Position numbers and translations under genes: made by a program
Notes under the pieces: generated by a model
What the model saw: only the letters and a program-made list of their open reading frames with translations
The model's database searches: none
Told to the model about the DNA's origin: nothing
Assembly: GCA_944470555.2 (NCBI GenBank)
Contig: OX104127.1
Location: 97,674,708 to 97,738,707 of the forward strand
DNA from: Heterobilharzia americana
Lineage: Eukaryota; Platyhelminthes; Trematoda; Strigeidida; Schistosomatidae
Direction: 5' to 3'
Length of the DNA: 64,000 bases
Shown here: positions 13,154-25,321 of the stretch, one piece after another
Numbering within the stretch: the stretch's first letter is position 1
Layout of the letters: the number at the start of each line of letters is the position of its first letter

Positions 13154-15474
13154 TAGCTGTTCCTCCATCCTATTATTTTAACTTCTTCTGTACTATCTAT
13201 TCTCTTACATATTACACAGATTTTCAGTGATTTCACCGTCCAACTTGATATTATTGACTTGACTTTCTTTAACCTTATGTGACAATAATCATCGTGCTTT
13301 CGGATTGCATGCATTTGAAGAGCATCCCTTAAATAAAATAAAATCATTGTATTCTTAAAATACAATCCTTTTTGCTCTGTCACAATTACTTCCAATTTGT
13401 CACTTAGTGTGCTGATAAGTTGGCTACGACGCCGTAAATTCCCTCCATAGTATGTGGTTTTGAAATTTCGATCAGCTTTTTCCTCAGAATATTTTAATAA
13501 TTTTCAAATACTGTACCCTACTTAGACCTGCTGGATTTTTTGGTTGTTAATGACTAGTTGATACTCTTTGAGCTGATGATGTGCATCTATAATCACCATC
13601 AGTACCATTCGTCTCTCACTTCCTCCTTTTTTTCTCATCTCACGGTCAGTTGGTGGCCTGTTTCTGATACAAATAGGTAGAACATTCTAATTCAGAAAAT
13701 CGTGAAGCAAATATAGCCGCTGTATAGTGGACATTTAGCCAATTTTCCTCTATCTCCAATCAAACGTCTCGGTAACTAGCTGAAATAAGTTGGCTAAGAC
13801 TAATTAGAGCGACACCAATTTTGTTTTTCGAGTTTGGTAAATTTCATTCATTATAGCATTCTTCCAACTTCATCAAAATTATCATTCTTAAAAGAGCATC
13901 TGTCAAACGTCTACTATTCACTCTGAATAAGGCGAATAACTTCCATGATTTTATTCATTCCGTGATAATAGTTGTCAATAAAATAAATGACAGCTATGTC
14001 TACCAAGCACTGTCAGACCTCAGACAATCAAGACGGAATACAGTTTGCCATTAGCAGTCACGTAATTTTCCGACTTGAAGTGACATGAGGAATAATTGTG
14101 TCGTAAGTTACGTGATTTCAGTTTCTGGAAGCAGAGTATCCGAGTTCTAAATTTTCCTCTTCATCAAAGTAATCCATATCTTTGAAAAACAAAACTATTT
14201 CTTGGGTAAATCAAGCCTCAACGTTTTTGTGAGATATGTAGTAGCAAATAGCACAAGACTGCTCAATGTGCATTAAATCAGTTGGCAGATAACAGCTTTT
14301 TGTCTACATCTATTCCGTTATCGACTCCTGACGTCAATTGTGAATAGATAAATAGTAGGCTTAGTCTCCAGTGGTGAGTTTCCTTTTGAAATGAACATAT
14401 CCCAAATTTGTTCAAAGAAAAAGCATCTTGTCTGAAACAAAGTCTCATCAACTGCATTTGAAAAGACTGGAATACTTTGTCAAAACTCAAGAAGAGTGCT
14501 GTGCTTCTTTTCACCTGCAATACTTGTCAAACATGTAAGCCATGAAAGGTTACGGTAACAATCACTCATTTTTTAGCTGTAACTTAGCTGCCTCCGTGTC
14601 CAGTGTAAATAAGTTGATGTGGTATATGCTAGAATCGTCATCAAATCTGACAGTGTCATCTTTCCATTTTGAAGTCATAATGCTAACAGTATAGGCACTT
14701 GGGAAACGCATCTGAACGTGGATCCTTCCCCCTGCTTGTACAGCAAATCTTCACTCAAATGCAAAAATAGCCATTCACTCTATTTTCATCTAGACTGTGA
14801 AAACGACTTCTATTTCATTCAGTAATGCAGAACAGACTGTTGTAAAAATATTTTAACTGGTATATTGAAATCGTTTTGCACGATGGAAAATAGTACTTAT
14901 AGCATTAAATTACAATTTTGTTATTTGAAAACGATCCCTTTTATTGAATGAGATATTCTTGTTTGAACAGCTGATTGCGGAATTATGCTCCTTATCAGTA
15001 TGTTAGTAGTGATAAATAGTTGCTAACAGTGGGATCCAGGACGCTAGTATCGTCCTACTTGGGATTCGTCAGCTGAATGCCAAAAAGGTATCGTATTTAA
15101 GTTGACAACAGAAACTACCAAAATTGGATGCTGAGACTTAAGATTGAATTGTATTAAACAATGAACTGCAATATGACACTCGGACAAGCGGTTATGTTTA
15201 ATATTCTGGTGACAAAATGTGATTAATCAGCTAAAAAGCGAAGAAAAAAGAGCTTTATCAGTAGGTTCCTTAACCTACCAAATAAAGTTGAATTGTTAAA
15301 CTGATAAATAAAAATAAGATTGTGAGAGATTGTCTGAGCTCAGATTTATCTCAGCAAACATATCGAAATAACCACTGGTTAGTTGGCAAAACACATCATC
15401 CATTGAATTCATCCAGGTAGGATAACTGCCTTCCTATAGAATCTTGTCCTCTAGCGAAAGTCTTCCAGCATCGA
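13154..15474. other. Unassigned AT-rich DNA
   Basis: No recognised gene or repeat. Minus-strand frames at 13150-13395 and 14278-14520 (about 80 residues each) show no motif and no codon pattern I can defend. Confidence 0.5.
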
Positions 15475-15492
15475 AAATGTAAAAGTATTGGG

Positions 15493-16914
15493 GAGTATTT
15501 GTAGCTCAGGTGGATGGTCATGGTTGTATTGTGTTCTCTGAGCTGGGTTGTTCAATCGTGAAGCTTTCATACTCTTTCTAGACGACATCATCAGCACTAA
15601 CTTCAGTATGGAGTGAGCTGTCAATATGCCTCCCTGAATGATTCAGTAGCTTGCCCTGACGAAGTGGTCTGTGGTTGGTTTTCTTTTGACTGCTGTGTCA
15701 TTGACTGTATACATTTTCATGTTAGCGGTTTCTCTGCTTCACCTCTGACCTTTCTGCCGTTTATCATTTCTCTCATCGGTTGATAAATTGGGTCTACGTC
15801 TATACACTTGTGGATTGCTGAATTGCCTGAATACCACGCTATAATGAATTCTGTGATATTCTTTATGTTTCTTCTCTCCATTCAAAACTTCTACATTGTC
15901 AAAATTGAATTCACATCCATAGTTGTTATCCATATGCATCGAAATGAGTGAAGAAATGTGGCGTTTAACAACAAATTGGTGTTCATGTAGATGAAGGCGA
16001 AGAGGGCAACCACTTCGTCTAATGTGGTGTTGACTACTGTTATTGCAGTTGATTTTGGAAATGATATTCGGTTTGTCTTCTTTGCTTCTTGCATCCCTCC
16101 GTCTGCATAATAGTGTTTGAAAAAAACTTGCTGGTGTATGAGCCACACCAATTCCACAAAGTGGTCTCAGTAATCTCGTCACGACTTCTGACACATTCTT
16201 TATGTATGGTTAGATGATGCTTTTATTGATTTCCGTTGATGAAATTATAGTTGATGATGTACGGAATCGGCAACCTCTCATAAAGTTTCATGGGTAACCA
16301 TTTTGCTTTAGGATGGACACCAAGTAATTTTCTTCTTTTCTCCGTCAAGTTGTTGTACTGCAGTGTGTTCTAGCTCTTCTGAATAGAGTCTGCACGCAAC
16401 TTATTTTGTGTATTGTTGGGTTGCTGCCACTGTAGTTGAGAATTTGATCAATGTATATTGGTTTCCTTTGCACTTGAGTTTCCTGGTTTCCGGGATTTGT
16501 TCTACTGACTAGAACATCCAGGAATGGTAGTTGTTTGACTCCTTCTCCACTGTCACCTTTAAGTCATTGAGAACGTTGTTGATCAAACTGTGAGTGTTTT
16601 CTATATCATTTTTTTAATGATGACAAAAGTGTTGTCAAAGTAGAAAATCCAGAATTTTGGTTAGATCACAGGTCATAACGACAGAAAGTTTAGTGGTCAA
16701 GCGGAGGAACCTCTAACATGAAAATGTATACAGTCAATGACACAGCAGTCAAAAGAAAACCAACCACAGACCACTTCGTCAGGGCAAGCTACTGAATCAT
16801 TCAGGGAGGCATATTGACAGCTCACTCCATACTGAAGTTAGTGCTGATGATGTCGTCTAGAAAGAGTATGAAAGCTTCACGATTGAACAACCCAGCTCAG
16901 AGAACACAATACAA
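15493..16914 (-). mobile_element. Penelope-like element with long inverted ends
   Basis: On the minus strand, about 16640 to 15739 encodes a PLE C-terminal reverse transcriptase segment with PFLDVLVSRT (near 16520). A GIY-YIG endonuclease follows, with INCNNSSQHHIRRSG in place of the usual CNNCxxxYIGQSG (near 16060), so the Tyr-Ile-Gly signature is damaged. The frame 15739-16194 carries most of the endonuclease. The two ends, 15524-15735 and 16703-16914, are inverted copies of each other and look identical over about 210 bases. Imperfect direct repeats (15 of 18 bases) flank the unit at 15475-15492 and 16922-16939. The element is 5'-truncated and inactive. Confidence 0.85.
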
Positions 16915-16989
16915 AACAAAGAAATGTATAAATATTTGGTATCTAGATGAACTTAAAACTGGATAAGTTTCGTAGCTCACGGTGTTGAT

Positions 16990-17480
16990 ATCTGGTTGCG
17001 ATTCAAAAGGCTACATTAAGTGATCATTTCTCAGATGGGGAAAATCGAAATGTGCTGCTAAACCTAGTCAAAGAGTTACCTTCTTAGGCATCAAGAATAT
17101 CTTGGAAACCACAACTGGACTGCTACACCCATGTTCAATTGTAGTGTAATATTTGTTCATAAAACTGATACAACTTATCCTATGCAAACCAAAAGACCCA
17201 GCTAACACAGAGAAAATTACCAGCATGATCATAAAAATTCACTGGGAAAATTGAGGATACCACTATTTGGGACAATCAGTTAGACCAGTGATACAACATA
17301 TGCATGAGCATAACCCAACAGGCACTAGTCTTTCATCAGAATACACTGTGAAAATCACCGCAACACTTTCGTTTGCGATAACTCCAAAGAATCTGAACGG
17401 ATAAACTTCAAGCAGCCAGAGAATTCTTGGCAGCTTGGAACTCAACTGAATTAGCAAAACATCATCAAGTCAGTCCGTAA
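16990..17480 (+). mobile_element. Second, diverged Penelope-like element fragment (GIY-YIG)
   Basis: Plus-strand translation from about 17166 reads KPKDPANTEKI, then IKIHWEN-stop-GYHYLGQSVRP, then HMHEHNP, and near 17420 REFLAAWNSTELAK. The order and spacing match the PLE GIY-YIG domain (KINCNNC...YIGQSGRP...LHEH...REFLEAWNSG) of the copies at 48.6-49.8 kb. It has in-frame stops, and a cysteine of the Cys pair is lost. Protein identity to the neighbouring PLE is low, so this is another PLE family. The apparent minus-strand frame at 17263-17457 is a shadow. Confidence 0.75.
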
Positions 17481-17489
17481 TTGCAATTT

Positions 17490-19359
17490 CAGTTGAGTCT
17501 ATAGTTGGATTGTCACAGTATATTGTGATGAAGGGCTTCATATCAATATAAGATTCCAAGTTTCTGTTTTTTGATGCTTCTTAAACTAGGTCTGACATCC
17601 TGATAAATTGTGATCTAACCCAATGTTCATCTTTTCTTTTACTATTTGGCATTCCCTAAACCCTTACTGGAATTATCTTTATTATTCAATTGACCTACCT
17701 ATCTATTTATGGTTGGTTGAAATGTGCAGCCTTCCCGCAGTGACTTTGAACAAACATAATCAAGAACAATACTCTTCACTTAGCTTTTTTATGAAGCCAG
17801 AATTTGACTTTTATAACCTTTGGTGACTTTTTACTCAAATTCATATGACAAATCATAACACTATATTATTACATCCAATGAGATAAATTTAAACCTTCAG
17901 CAGAAATAATAGTAATATTTATTTCTGGATTTACAGGCACACATCATTTTCACAGACATGTTTACTACACTCAATAGCAAAAAATCTTTGGTAATATTCT
18001 TTACCATCCCTTCTTCATCCGACGTAGTAACAGTCTCCAGACTGAAAGAAAGAAAATTTTACATCACATACAAACAATGCAGTACGTTATGTTACATGTT
18101 GAATTTCTGTGTCCATTCATAGGCACATGGTCTTCCGGCAGAAATGAAATTCGTGTTTGATGAATATTTAAAAGCATCATGTGCAAAAGAAGGGGAAGCA
18201 GCTCAACAAGTTCATTCCCAAAGAAATAATTTTCGCTGAATTCCTCAAATGTTTTCATTTAATAATAATAATAATATAATATGCAGGCATGCAACATTCT
18301 TACAGATATGTATAAATTTCTGTGTAAATTACATGTTTCTTAAGGACAGGTAGCTTCAAATCCCACCTATTCAGTCACTAGAAGACAGTGTTGCGTGTTA
18401 TTAGGATGAAGCATCGCAGCAGAAAAAGTATACAGATATTGACAAGATGGACAGGTGGAAGTAATGTCTCGTATTAGCAAAAAACCAGGGCTTGTGTTTA
18501 ATCATTACATGTACTACCTGGAGAAAAGTAATGCCTGAAGCTAATACCTCCGTTGCTAGACCTCTTATATTTTGCCTCAGAATAATGATGAAAGCTCAGG
18601 AATGAATATATACATGTCGTTCGTGATTTATTGTTCTTCATTTATTCCAGAACTACATATTTAACATATGCTCACACCAGTTCATATCATAGATTCATAA
18701 TCTTGCTAAATATCCCGACTTCGAGCCAAATATCTGCATTTTTCTATTCAGTCATCGAAACGCAGTAGGTTTGTTTGAAGGCATCAAGTGGACTTTTAGA
18801 ACACCTTGTTTGCCATTTTCAGAGGTGATGACAACTTGTGGTTGGTAGGTTTAAGTCTCTTCCGGTCACTTCCATAATCAATAAATCCCAGGTTTTGATA
18901 TTATTGCAGTTGCTATCCTAAGAATATGAATCGTTTCTATCCGTTGTTGTTGTCTGTCGTGAACGTAATAATACATCTACCAATGGAGCATAGTTCAGCC
19001 AAGGTTTGACGCTTTAAAAAACGTGCAATTATATCAAAGCTAACATTTAGAAGTGAATCATTTTGCTACAACAAGAAATAAAAGTAAGGCAGCAGGCAGG
19101 GAAGAGAAGCAAGAATCCCAACAGGCAATTTGTTTCCTGTGTGCATTTTTTCCCTTACTTAACTTCTCTTAGTGTGACACCAGTTGTACATGCTTTGTTT
19201 ATTAAACACTTAAGAACGTAACTTTCATGCTTTTATATGGTTTAGGAACTTTATCTATGCTTACTACGGCAGGTAGAAAGGAATGTGTGACACTAGTAAG
19301 AAGTGAGAATTTGTGATAAAGTCTCCTCAAAGTTATAGAAAGAGGTCCCATAATAGGTC

Positions 19360-19360
<1 letters not shown>
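17490..19360. other. Unassigned AT-rich DNA
   Basis: Nothing recognised. The frames at 17623-17826 and 18064-18258 are short and without family features. Confidence 0.5.

Positions 19361-19362
<2 letters not shown>

Positions 19363-19418
<56 letters not shown>
19363..19418. repeat. (TA)n microsatellite
   Basis: About 56 bases of uninterrupted TA. It creates a spurious open frame of alternating Ile-Tyr. Confidence 0.97.
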
Positions 19419-19420
<2 letters not shown>

Positions 19421-19639
19421 CTTGGAGTTGTTTTATGGATTCTGTATGCTTATTATACTGACTTATCGAATTATTTAGGAGGTTATCAAAAATGTTATGT
19501 CCATATATGTTTCATGAGGTCTATCTCAAGGTGATTATATTAATGAGTATATTTTAATCAAGCTATTTTTACCAAATCTTTAGATACGCCATCTGAATTA
19601 TTAGTATTTTATCTAGAAGACAAAGTTGAGTGGGTTTAA

Positions 19640-20340
19640 TAGTGACTGCACACGCTCGATCCTCTAGACATTCAGGGGACTTAGTATGTTGAGTAATGTG
19701 GAGCTTTGTTATGCTGAACCCAATACGTTTATCAGGTTACTGGAGGTTAAAAATTTGTTCAGCAGACGGCCAAACTGAATAGGTAAACTATAGACTCTAA
19801 CTTCAACAGGTAGCTGATTCCATATTTAGGAGAACTTGATGGAAAAAACGTTAACACTAAGAGGTGTTCTAAAAGATTTATTTCAATCCTGTGTGCTTGG
19901 TTACATAACCGATTGCACCCTGCTTGCAAAGATTGAAGTTGTTGACGAAATAAAAATAATGTGTCATGTAGAATATTGAAAAAGAAGAAATTTGTCTTCA
20001 GTCGTCTTGCTCAAGGTGACTGTAACTTAAAATGTTTACGTCTGGATGTGTAACTCTGTCCACATTCGTATCCGAGCAGGTTAGATATGAAATACCTCAT
20101 GACACTTTCTATCTTAAATTTCTCCCTTACACGTATACTACTTAAGATAAGCAGTATTCCAGTAGTTGTCTCATGTAAGTCTTGCAAAGTAGAAGTTTTG
20201 CTTCCTAGATATGGAAGTTGTGGATTTTACAGCCTAAAAAATTCCTAGCTTTAAGGTCTAAGTTGCATCTTGTTCAATGAATGTCAACTCACTAGAATAT
20301 CTCAGATCTAATCCGACGACACTTCGGAGGCTTGGAAGCT
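19640..20340 (-). mobile_element. CR1-like non-LTR retrotransposon, 3' end of RT ORF
   Basis: Read on the minus strand with frame changes, this shows the typical end of CR1/Jockey-type ORF2. A DLRYSSELTF segment lies near 20300. It is followed by LCKTYMRQLLEYC (near 20190, compare LYKTYVRPxLEYC), an LQSPSARRLK segment (near 20015), and NQLPVEVR with a following Phe/Leu-rich tail near 19800 (compare WNSLPxxVV). Frames are broken several times, so it is a 5'-truncated dead copy. It could belong to the schistosome SR1/Perere-type CR1 group, but I cannot name the family. Confidence 0.65.
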
Positions 20341-23300
20341 TCACACACCTCAGATCAAGTTGCATGTTTACGGTGGGTGTCCCGAAATGGTAGTACCAGA
20401 AGCCTGCTCATTAAAAGCCGTGACTAGGTGAAGCGTCCGGATATACCGTTCATATACCAGTAGATGCATTTACCACACTAGACACATTTTAAAGTTTATG
20501 ACTTCCCTGCGATATTCGGATGAACAGTCTTCAGTTATAAAGTAAACTTTCCAGGTTGATGAATCGGTGAAACTGTCAATATAAGATCAAATACCATTTT
20601 GAAATTAAGCATTAGGAACATCGTAAGACAATGGTAAATATGGGTTTGCTTTATCTCTGATGAAGAAGAAACACCTAACAGCCTAAATCTTTAAAACCTT
20701 CTGTTGTCAAAGGCCACGGTAGTCGTATGGTGAATATCTACCTTAGTGGCAGGCTATATAGACCAGTAAAGAGAGTATTTCTTGCGTCGTTTTAGTATTA
20801 TAATGGTCGACCAATGAGAGCACTAAAAAGAACCATCTTCAACACCACTTCAGATGGAAATTTAAATAGCTCAAGCATGTCTACGGGGCAGTAGCCACTC
20901 ATGATGTACTCGGTATCAATCTTCATCTCAGGTTAGTAGACCTCATTTTAGATTGAACAAAAGTTGGGTTACATAGATCATACACCTGTGACTATCAGCT
21001 TTTGCATTTTTTTGACTAGGAATGCACAACTCCGATGAAATCATAAATTCTCTTATCGTCTATAATAAGCTTGAGATTATCACCTGTGATAGTTATCATT
21101 AACTTTTTCTTAATTCCTTCTATTTGGCTTTATGTAAGGGAAACTTAAGAATCCCTATAGAATTTTTAAAGCATAGTCTTAGAACACCAAAATTCATACT
21201 AAAGGAACTGCAAGCATAATGATAGTGGAAAACATAACGCGGTCAGCTGCGGTGTGAGTAAAATGGAAATTAGATTTTCATAAACACCAGAAGTGACTAT
21301 AGATACCAAAGACTCTTATATTCTTGAGGACATAAAAGTAGGACTTATATTCCAAATAGCATACATTGAGAAGATGAATTCCTTACAAGCGGTCTCATAT
21401 TGCACACATTTTGGTAATCGGTGAGTTTCGGAACAAAGTAAATGACAATTTGGGTCCACTAACTTAGCAGTATAACCTACACCATGCCAATTACTCCTAG
21501 GAAATGCTTCGCTTTCATTACCAATAGTAAAAGTGGTTGCTTTCACTAGCAGCTTTTAAGTATCGTTGTCTTATAGAAACCTCTAAGTCTTGCTGTTATG
21601 TGCCTGATATTCCCAACCCGACAGACTTTAAAATAATATGGATGCAATGTAATGCAGTTCGAGTAGTACGCTTAATGCATGTATCTTGACTACGTCAAAG
21701 TTACATTCGTAATTTAATTCAAAAAATGCACCACACTTGATCAACAGACTTTGATTAAGATAGCTATAATCGTTGCTGTCCCTTGCCTAATTTACGTAGG
21801 TGAGGGAACGGTATGTTCCTGAAAGCCTTACATATACACAGAATAAACAGTGTGTTATAGCGTAAACTAAAGTGATCCCGAAAAGTAAAAGCACCAAGAA
21901 GTAATAAGTTTTGATTACAGCTGATGGGTGGAAACACTAAACACGTTGCATTCTGAATTTTGTGATGTTTCTATATTTTATGTAAATTTCCTGATCATCT
22001 AGGTTATAATTATACCTCTAAATTGTATTACATAAAGGTGATCGTTTTTATGACATAAATCAATATTATAAACACTGTTAACACGTATCCCATGCTTCCA
22101 GTTTCTTTACCTCTGTTTGCTACTCACTGTTAGCAAATAGAAACAGTTTAAAAGACATTTATTTGAATGTATTCTGTGCAAGAATGTGAGAAAATTAAAA
22201 TGAAATCTGATGAAATGTTCTTCCGATTACGCAGTTCATGGGAAGTTTATTGATTTTTGGACTGTTCTGTATAGTAGACTAAAATCAACATACAAACCAG
22301 CGAAAACAAGAGTGCATTGAACAGCCGTTTAACTATCTGATCTACAAACTAACAATGCTGGTCTTATTCAACAAATAATGGTCACAACAGGTTAGCACCA
22401 ATACTTTAATAAGTATACGCGTTGTTTTAACTAGCTTTAAAGAAAGATATTATCTCCACAAACCCATTTTCTTACAAAACAACATCTACACAAGCACATC
22501 ATGATATACAGAAAGGCATACAGTTGATGAGTCTCTGGTTTTAATCAGTGACTGACAGGAAAACATTATGACTATTTAGTAACAACCCACCATGCCGTTT
22601 AGTAGGAAGAAAGCATAAAAACGTCTTCAGACGATAACAAGTAAATAATTGGAAGGAACAGGTGGAAAATTTCACCTCACAGAATCAGTATATTTCGAAT
22701 ATGTGGATCATTTTTTTAAGAGTAAGACAAACAACAAATTTTTAATGAGGATGTGAGAAAATTCAAAAATGCATATTAACAGCTGATGAACCAAAATACA
22801 TCAGAGGTTGTAATACCTTTATAACCAATACACAGAGTATGACTTTTATCTATCTGATGGCTGCATTGAAGTAACTTACTGATAAATCTGGTTATCTTGT
22901 TTTTTAAAACTGTGAAAATTCTTGTCCAATTCATTTTTATATCTACTTAATGCATTTTATTTCGACAGAATATCCAATGTTGAACTTCAAATCACAAATG
23001 AATAGTAATGACATTGACTGTAGTATTACAAAACCAAAAACCATGACAACGACTGTCATCATCCGATTTGTTTAATATCCAGAACTATGATCAACTGGTG
23101 TCAAATTATAGTACGCAAAACTGCTTGTGTAATTCAGCCACATGCATAGAGGGACAATATAGTCCAGGTAGAACTGACACTTTGGAGTCCGTCACTTCTG
23201 ATATTAACTAAAAGGAAAGCCACGAGGTTGAGAGAGTGACTAGCTCAAATCCGTGAGATGTATGTACAAGCATATGAGAAGTTGAATCATACTGATAATT

Positions 23301-25110
23301 TACTTGCTACTGAATAAATTCATCGGGTCGATAGAACATAGAACACTAGTGCTGGAATCATTATGATCAGTTGGATATATCAGTGATTTTACTGGCCAGC
23401 TAATAATCACAGCATGAATGTGGCTCTTTGGTCCATCACTATGCAATCACAATCGGAACAAAAATCATATAAAAAAACTAGTAAAAAAGGCATATATACA
23501 TAACCTAACAAAAAACGCTTTCGTCACATAATGCATAAACTCATCAAACCATACTGAATAGGATCATTTTCGTGAGGATACATAATCAACAGAAAGATAA
23601 TCTTTTCGCACAACTTGTTTCTTAGTGATGTCTTGATGGTAGCTCCAACAACCAAAATTACTTTGTAACAGCTCAAAGTGTACGTTTGACTGAATAGTAA
23701 AACAACTTTTACGAGCTTTATAATTGTCACTTACGACCTATATTTATGTTATTTGGCCTAAAATTCCTGATAGAAACTGATAATTTGTGCTATACAAAAC
23801 AAACTGAATTCCTAATGTGAGAATAAATTATTATATGTCTTGATGCATTCAAAACTTCTGACTGTTTCCCCACGATAAAAAACTTATTTGCAAACACCAC
23901 TGAATTCAAAATTTAAAGATTGTTTTTGGCAGCATATGAAGACTTAATTGTTTATATGAATTCACATGTATCAAGGAATAATCCATATTTCAATCACTTT
24001 TAAGTTCCATAGTCTACCTCAGCTTTTGAAAACTTCTAACCTAAGACCCCAGGATATGGTGGTTATTTTTTGATAGTCACTAACACTTCAATACAAGTTA
24101 TAATAATATCCAATAGTCCTGTTAGTTCATCTACAGTCAATGTGACATTCCTTTCTTCTTTGTATGGAAACAAACTGGGATGGAAATTAATCTGAAGTTC
24201 TTAAAACATGGTCTATAAGCTTCAATCAAGCGTAAGATTTCCTGACTGTCTCTATGTCATTAGAGTCCTGTCGAATATATTTATATAAGAGTGAAACTTG
24301 AGCACTGTGGTAAAATGTAATTCTATTTTGATTTATTTATGGGATGTATAGCACGGTGAACAGTATTGTTAACGGCATTACGTTTCAAACACAGTTAATT
24401 ATCCATAATCATAGTCTAATAAACCCTACCGAATATGTATACACTTTGACTAGTAAAATGTAAGTGAAGAGCGGAGACAATAACCAACAGCTTTTAGAAT
24501 TCTTGCTTCGTTTTACAGTAAGTTAATTGCGAAATGACCTACACAATAAATGAAGTCGTAAACGTGAGTAGAGTTCAGCCTACATACAATGTAGCTTCTG
24601 TAACAGTTCTCTGAATTCTAAGAATACATCCTTACAAAAACTTTTTCATGACTGAAACCTGATTAGTTTCAAGGAATTAGTAGTAACAAATGGTCAAATA
24701 ATTTAGTAACACCTCAAACAGGTGTAGTATATTTAATTAGTGAAGTAAGTCATTTGTCATCTAAAAGTTGAAAGCAAGCTTTAGACTTATCTGCATATTT
24801 TCACATTATAGTTATCAGGCGCATCCTTCATTTTGTTTAATACCACAGTTTCGTTTTCAAATCCAGTGAACTAAATCAGTTTGGTAAACGGAACTACATA
24901 CATGTGGTAGGAATATTTACGGTGGATTACAACTGTTAATCTTTAAAAAAACCAGTAAGGGAATTCACAGTCATATCCACTGCAATGTCTGTTCACACAT
25001 AAAAGCTGTTTATGATCTAAAAGTAACTGAATTTCACTTGTAGTTAAATTCATTTTCGCATTTTAAATTGTGATCACTCTTGACTGAAAATTGACAGAAG
25101 TAGGAACTTC
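20340..25110. other. Unassigned AT-rich DNA
   Basis: No gene-like signal. Minus-strand frames at 21316-21546 (76 residues) and 23524-23730 have no recognised domain. No tandem repeat beyond short runs. Confidence 0.45.
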
Positions 25111-25117
25111 TTTACCG

Positions 25118-25300
25118 CTGTACGCCACCCCTGCAGCTCAATGGTAACATGTTCGTCGCGAGACTTAGAGGTCCCAAGTTTGATCCTTGGTACGGTCGTG
25201 GGTATGCTACTAAGGAGTCCCATACTGGGGCGAAGAAGCTCTCAGCAGCTCCTAGGTACTCAATGGTTCTATAAGTGATGTTAGTCCATTTTATTATCTC
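25118..25300 (+). repeat. tRNA-headed hammerhead repeat (family of 63.7 kb), decayed
   Basis: The tRNA-like head has an A-box-like gcagctcaatggtaacatg and a B-box-like aagtttgatcctt. The body then gives ctaaggagtcccatactgg at 25210-25228, aligning with the ribozyme core of the 63.8 kb copy. The core is mutated: CTGAGGA is CTAAGGA, and GAAA-C is GAAG-A. The element ends near ctcaatggttc. The open minus-strand frame over it is a shadow. It is most likely a dead SINE-like copy with no self-cleavage. Confidence 0.7.
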
Positions 25301-25321
25301 TAGTATTATCTTAAGTCTCAA

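Noticed and set aside
13570..13620. gctgatgatgtgcatc segment as a hammerhead
   Set aside because: There is no GAAA box and no pairing stem II downstream.
19313..19534. 73-codon frame
   Set aside because: Its centre is a (TA)n tract; the flanks show no coding features.
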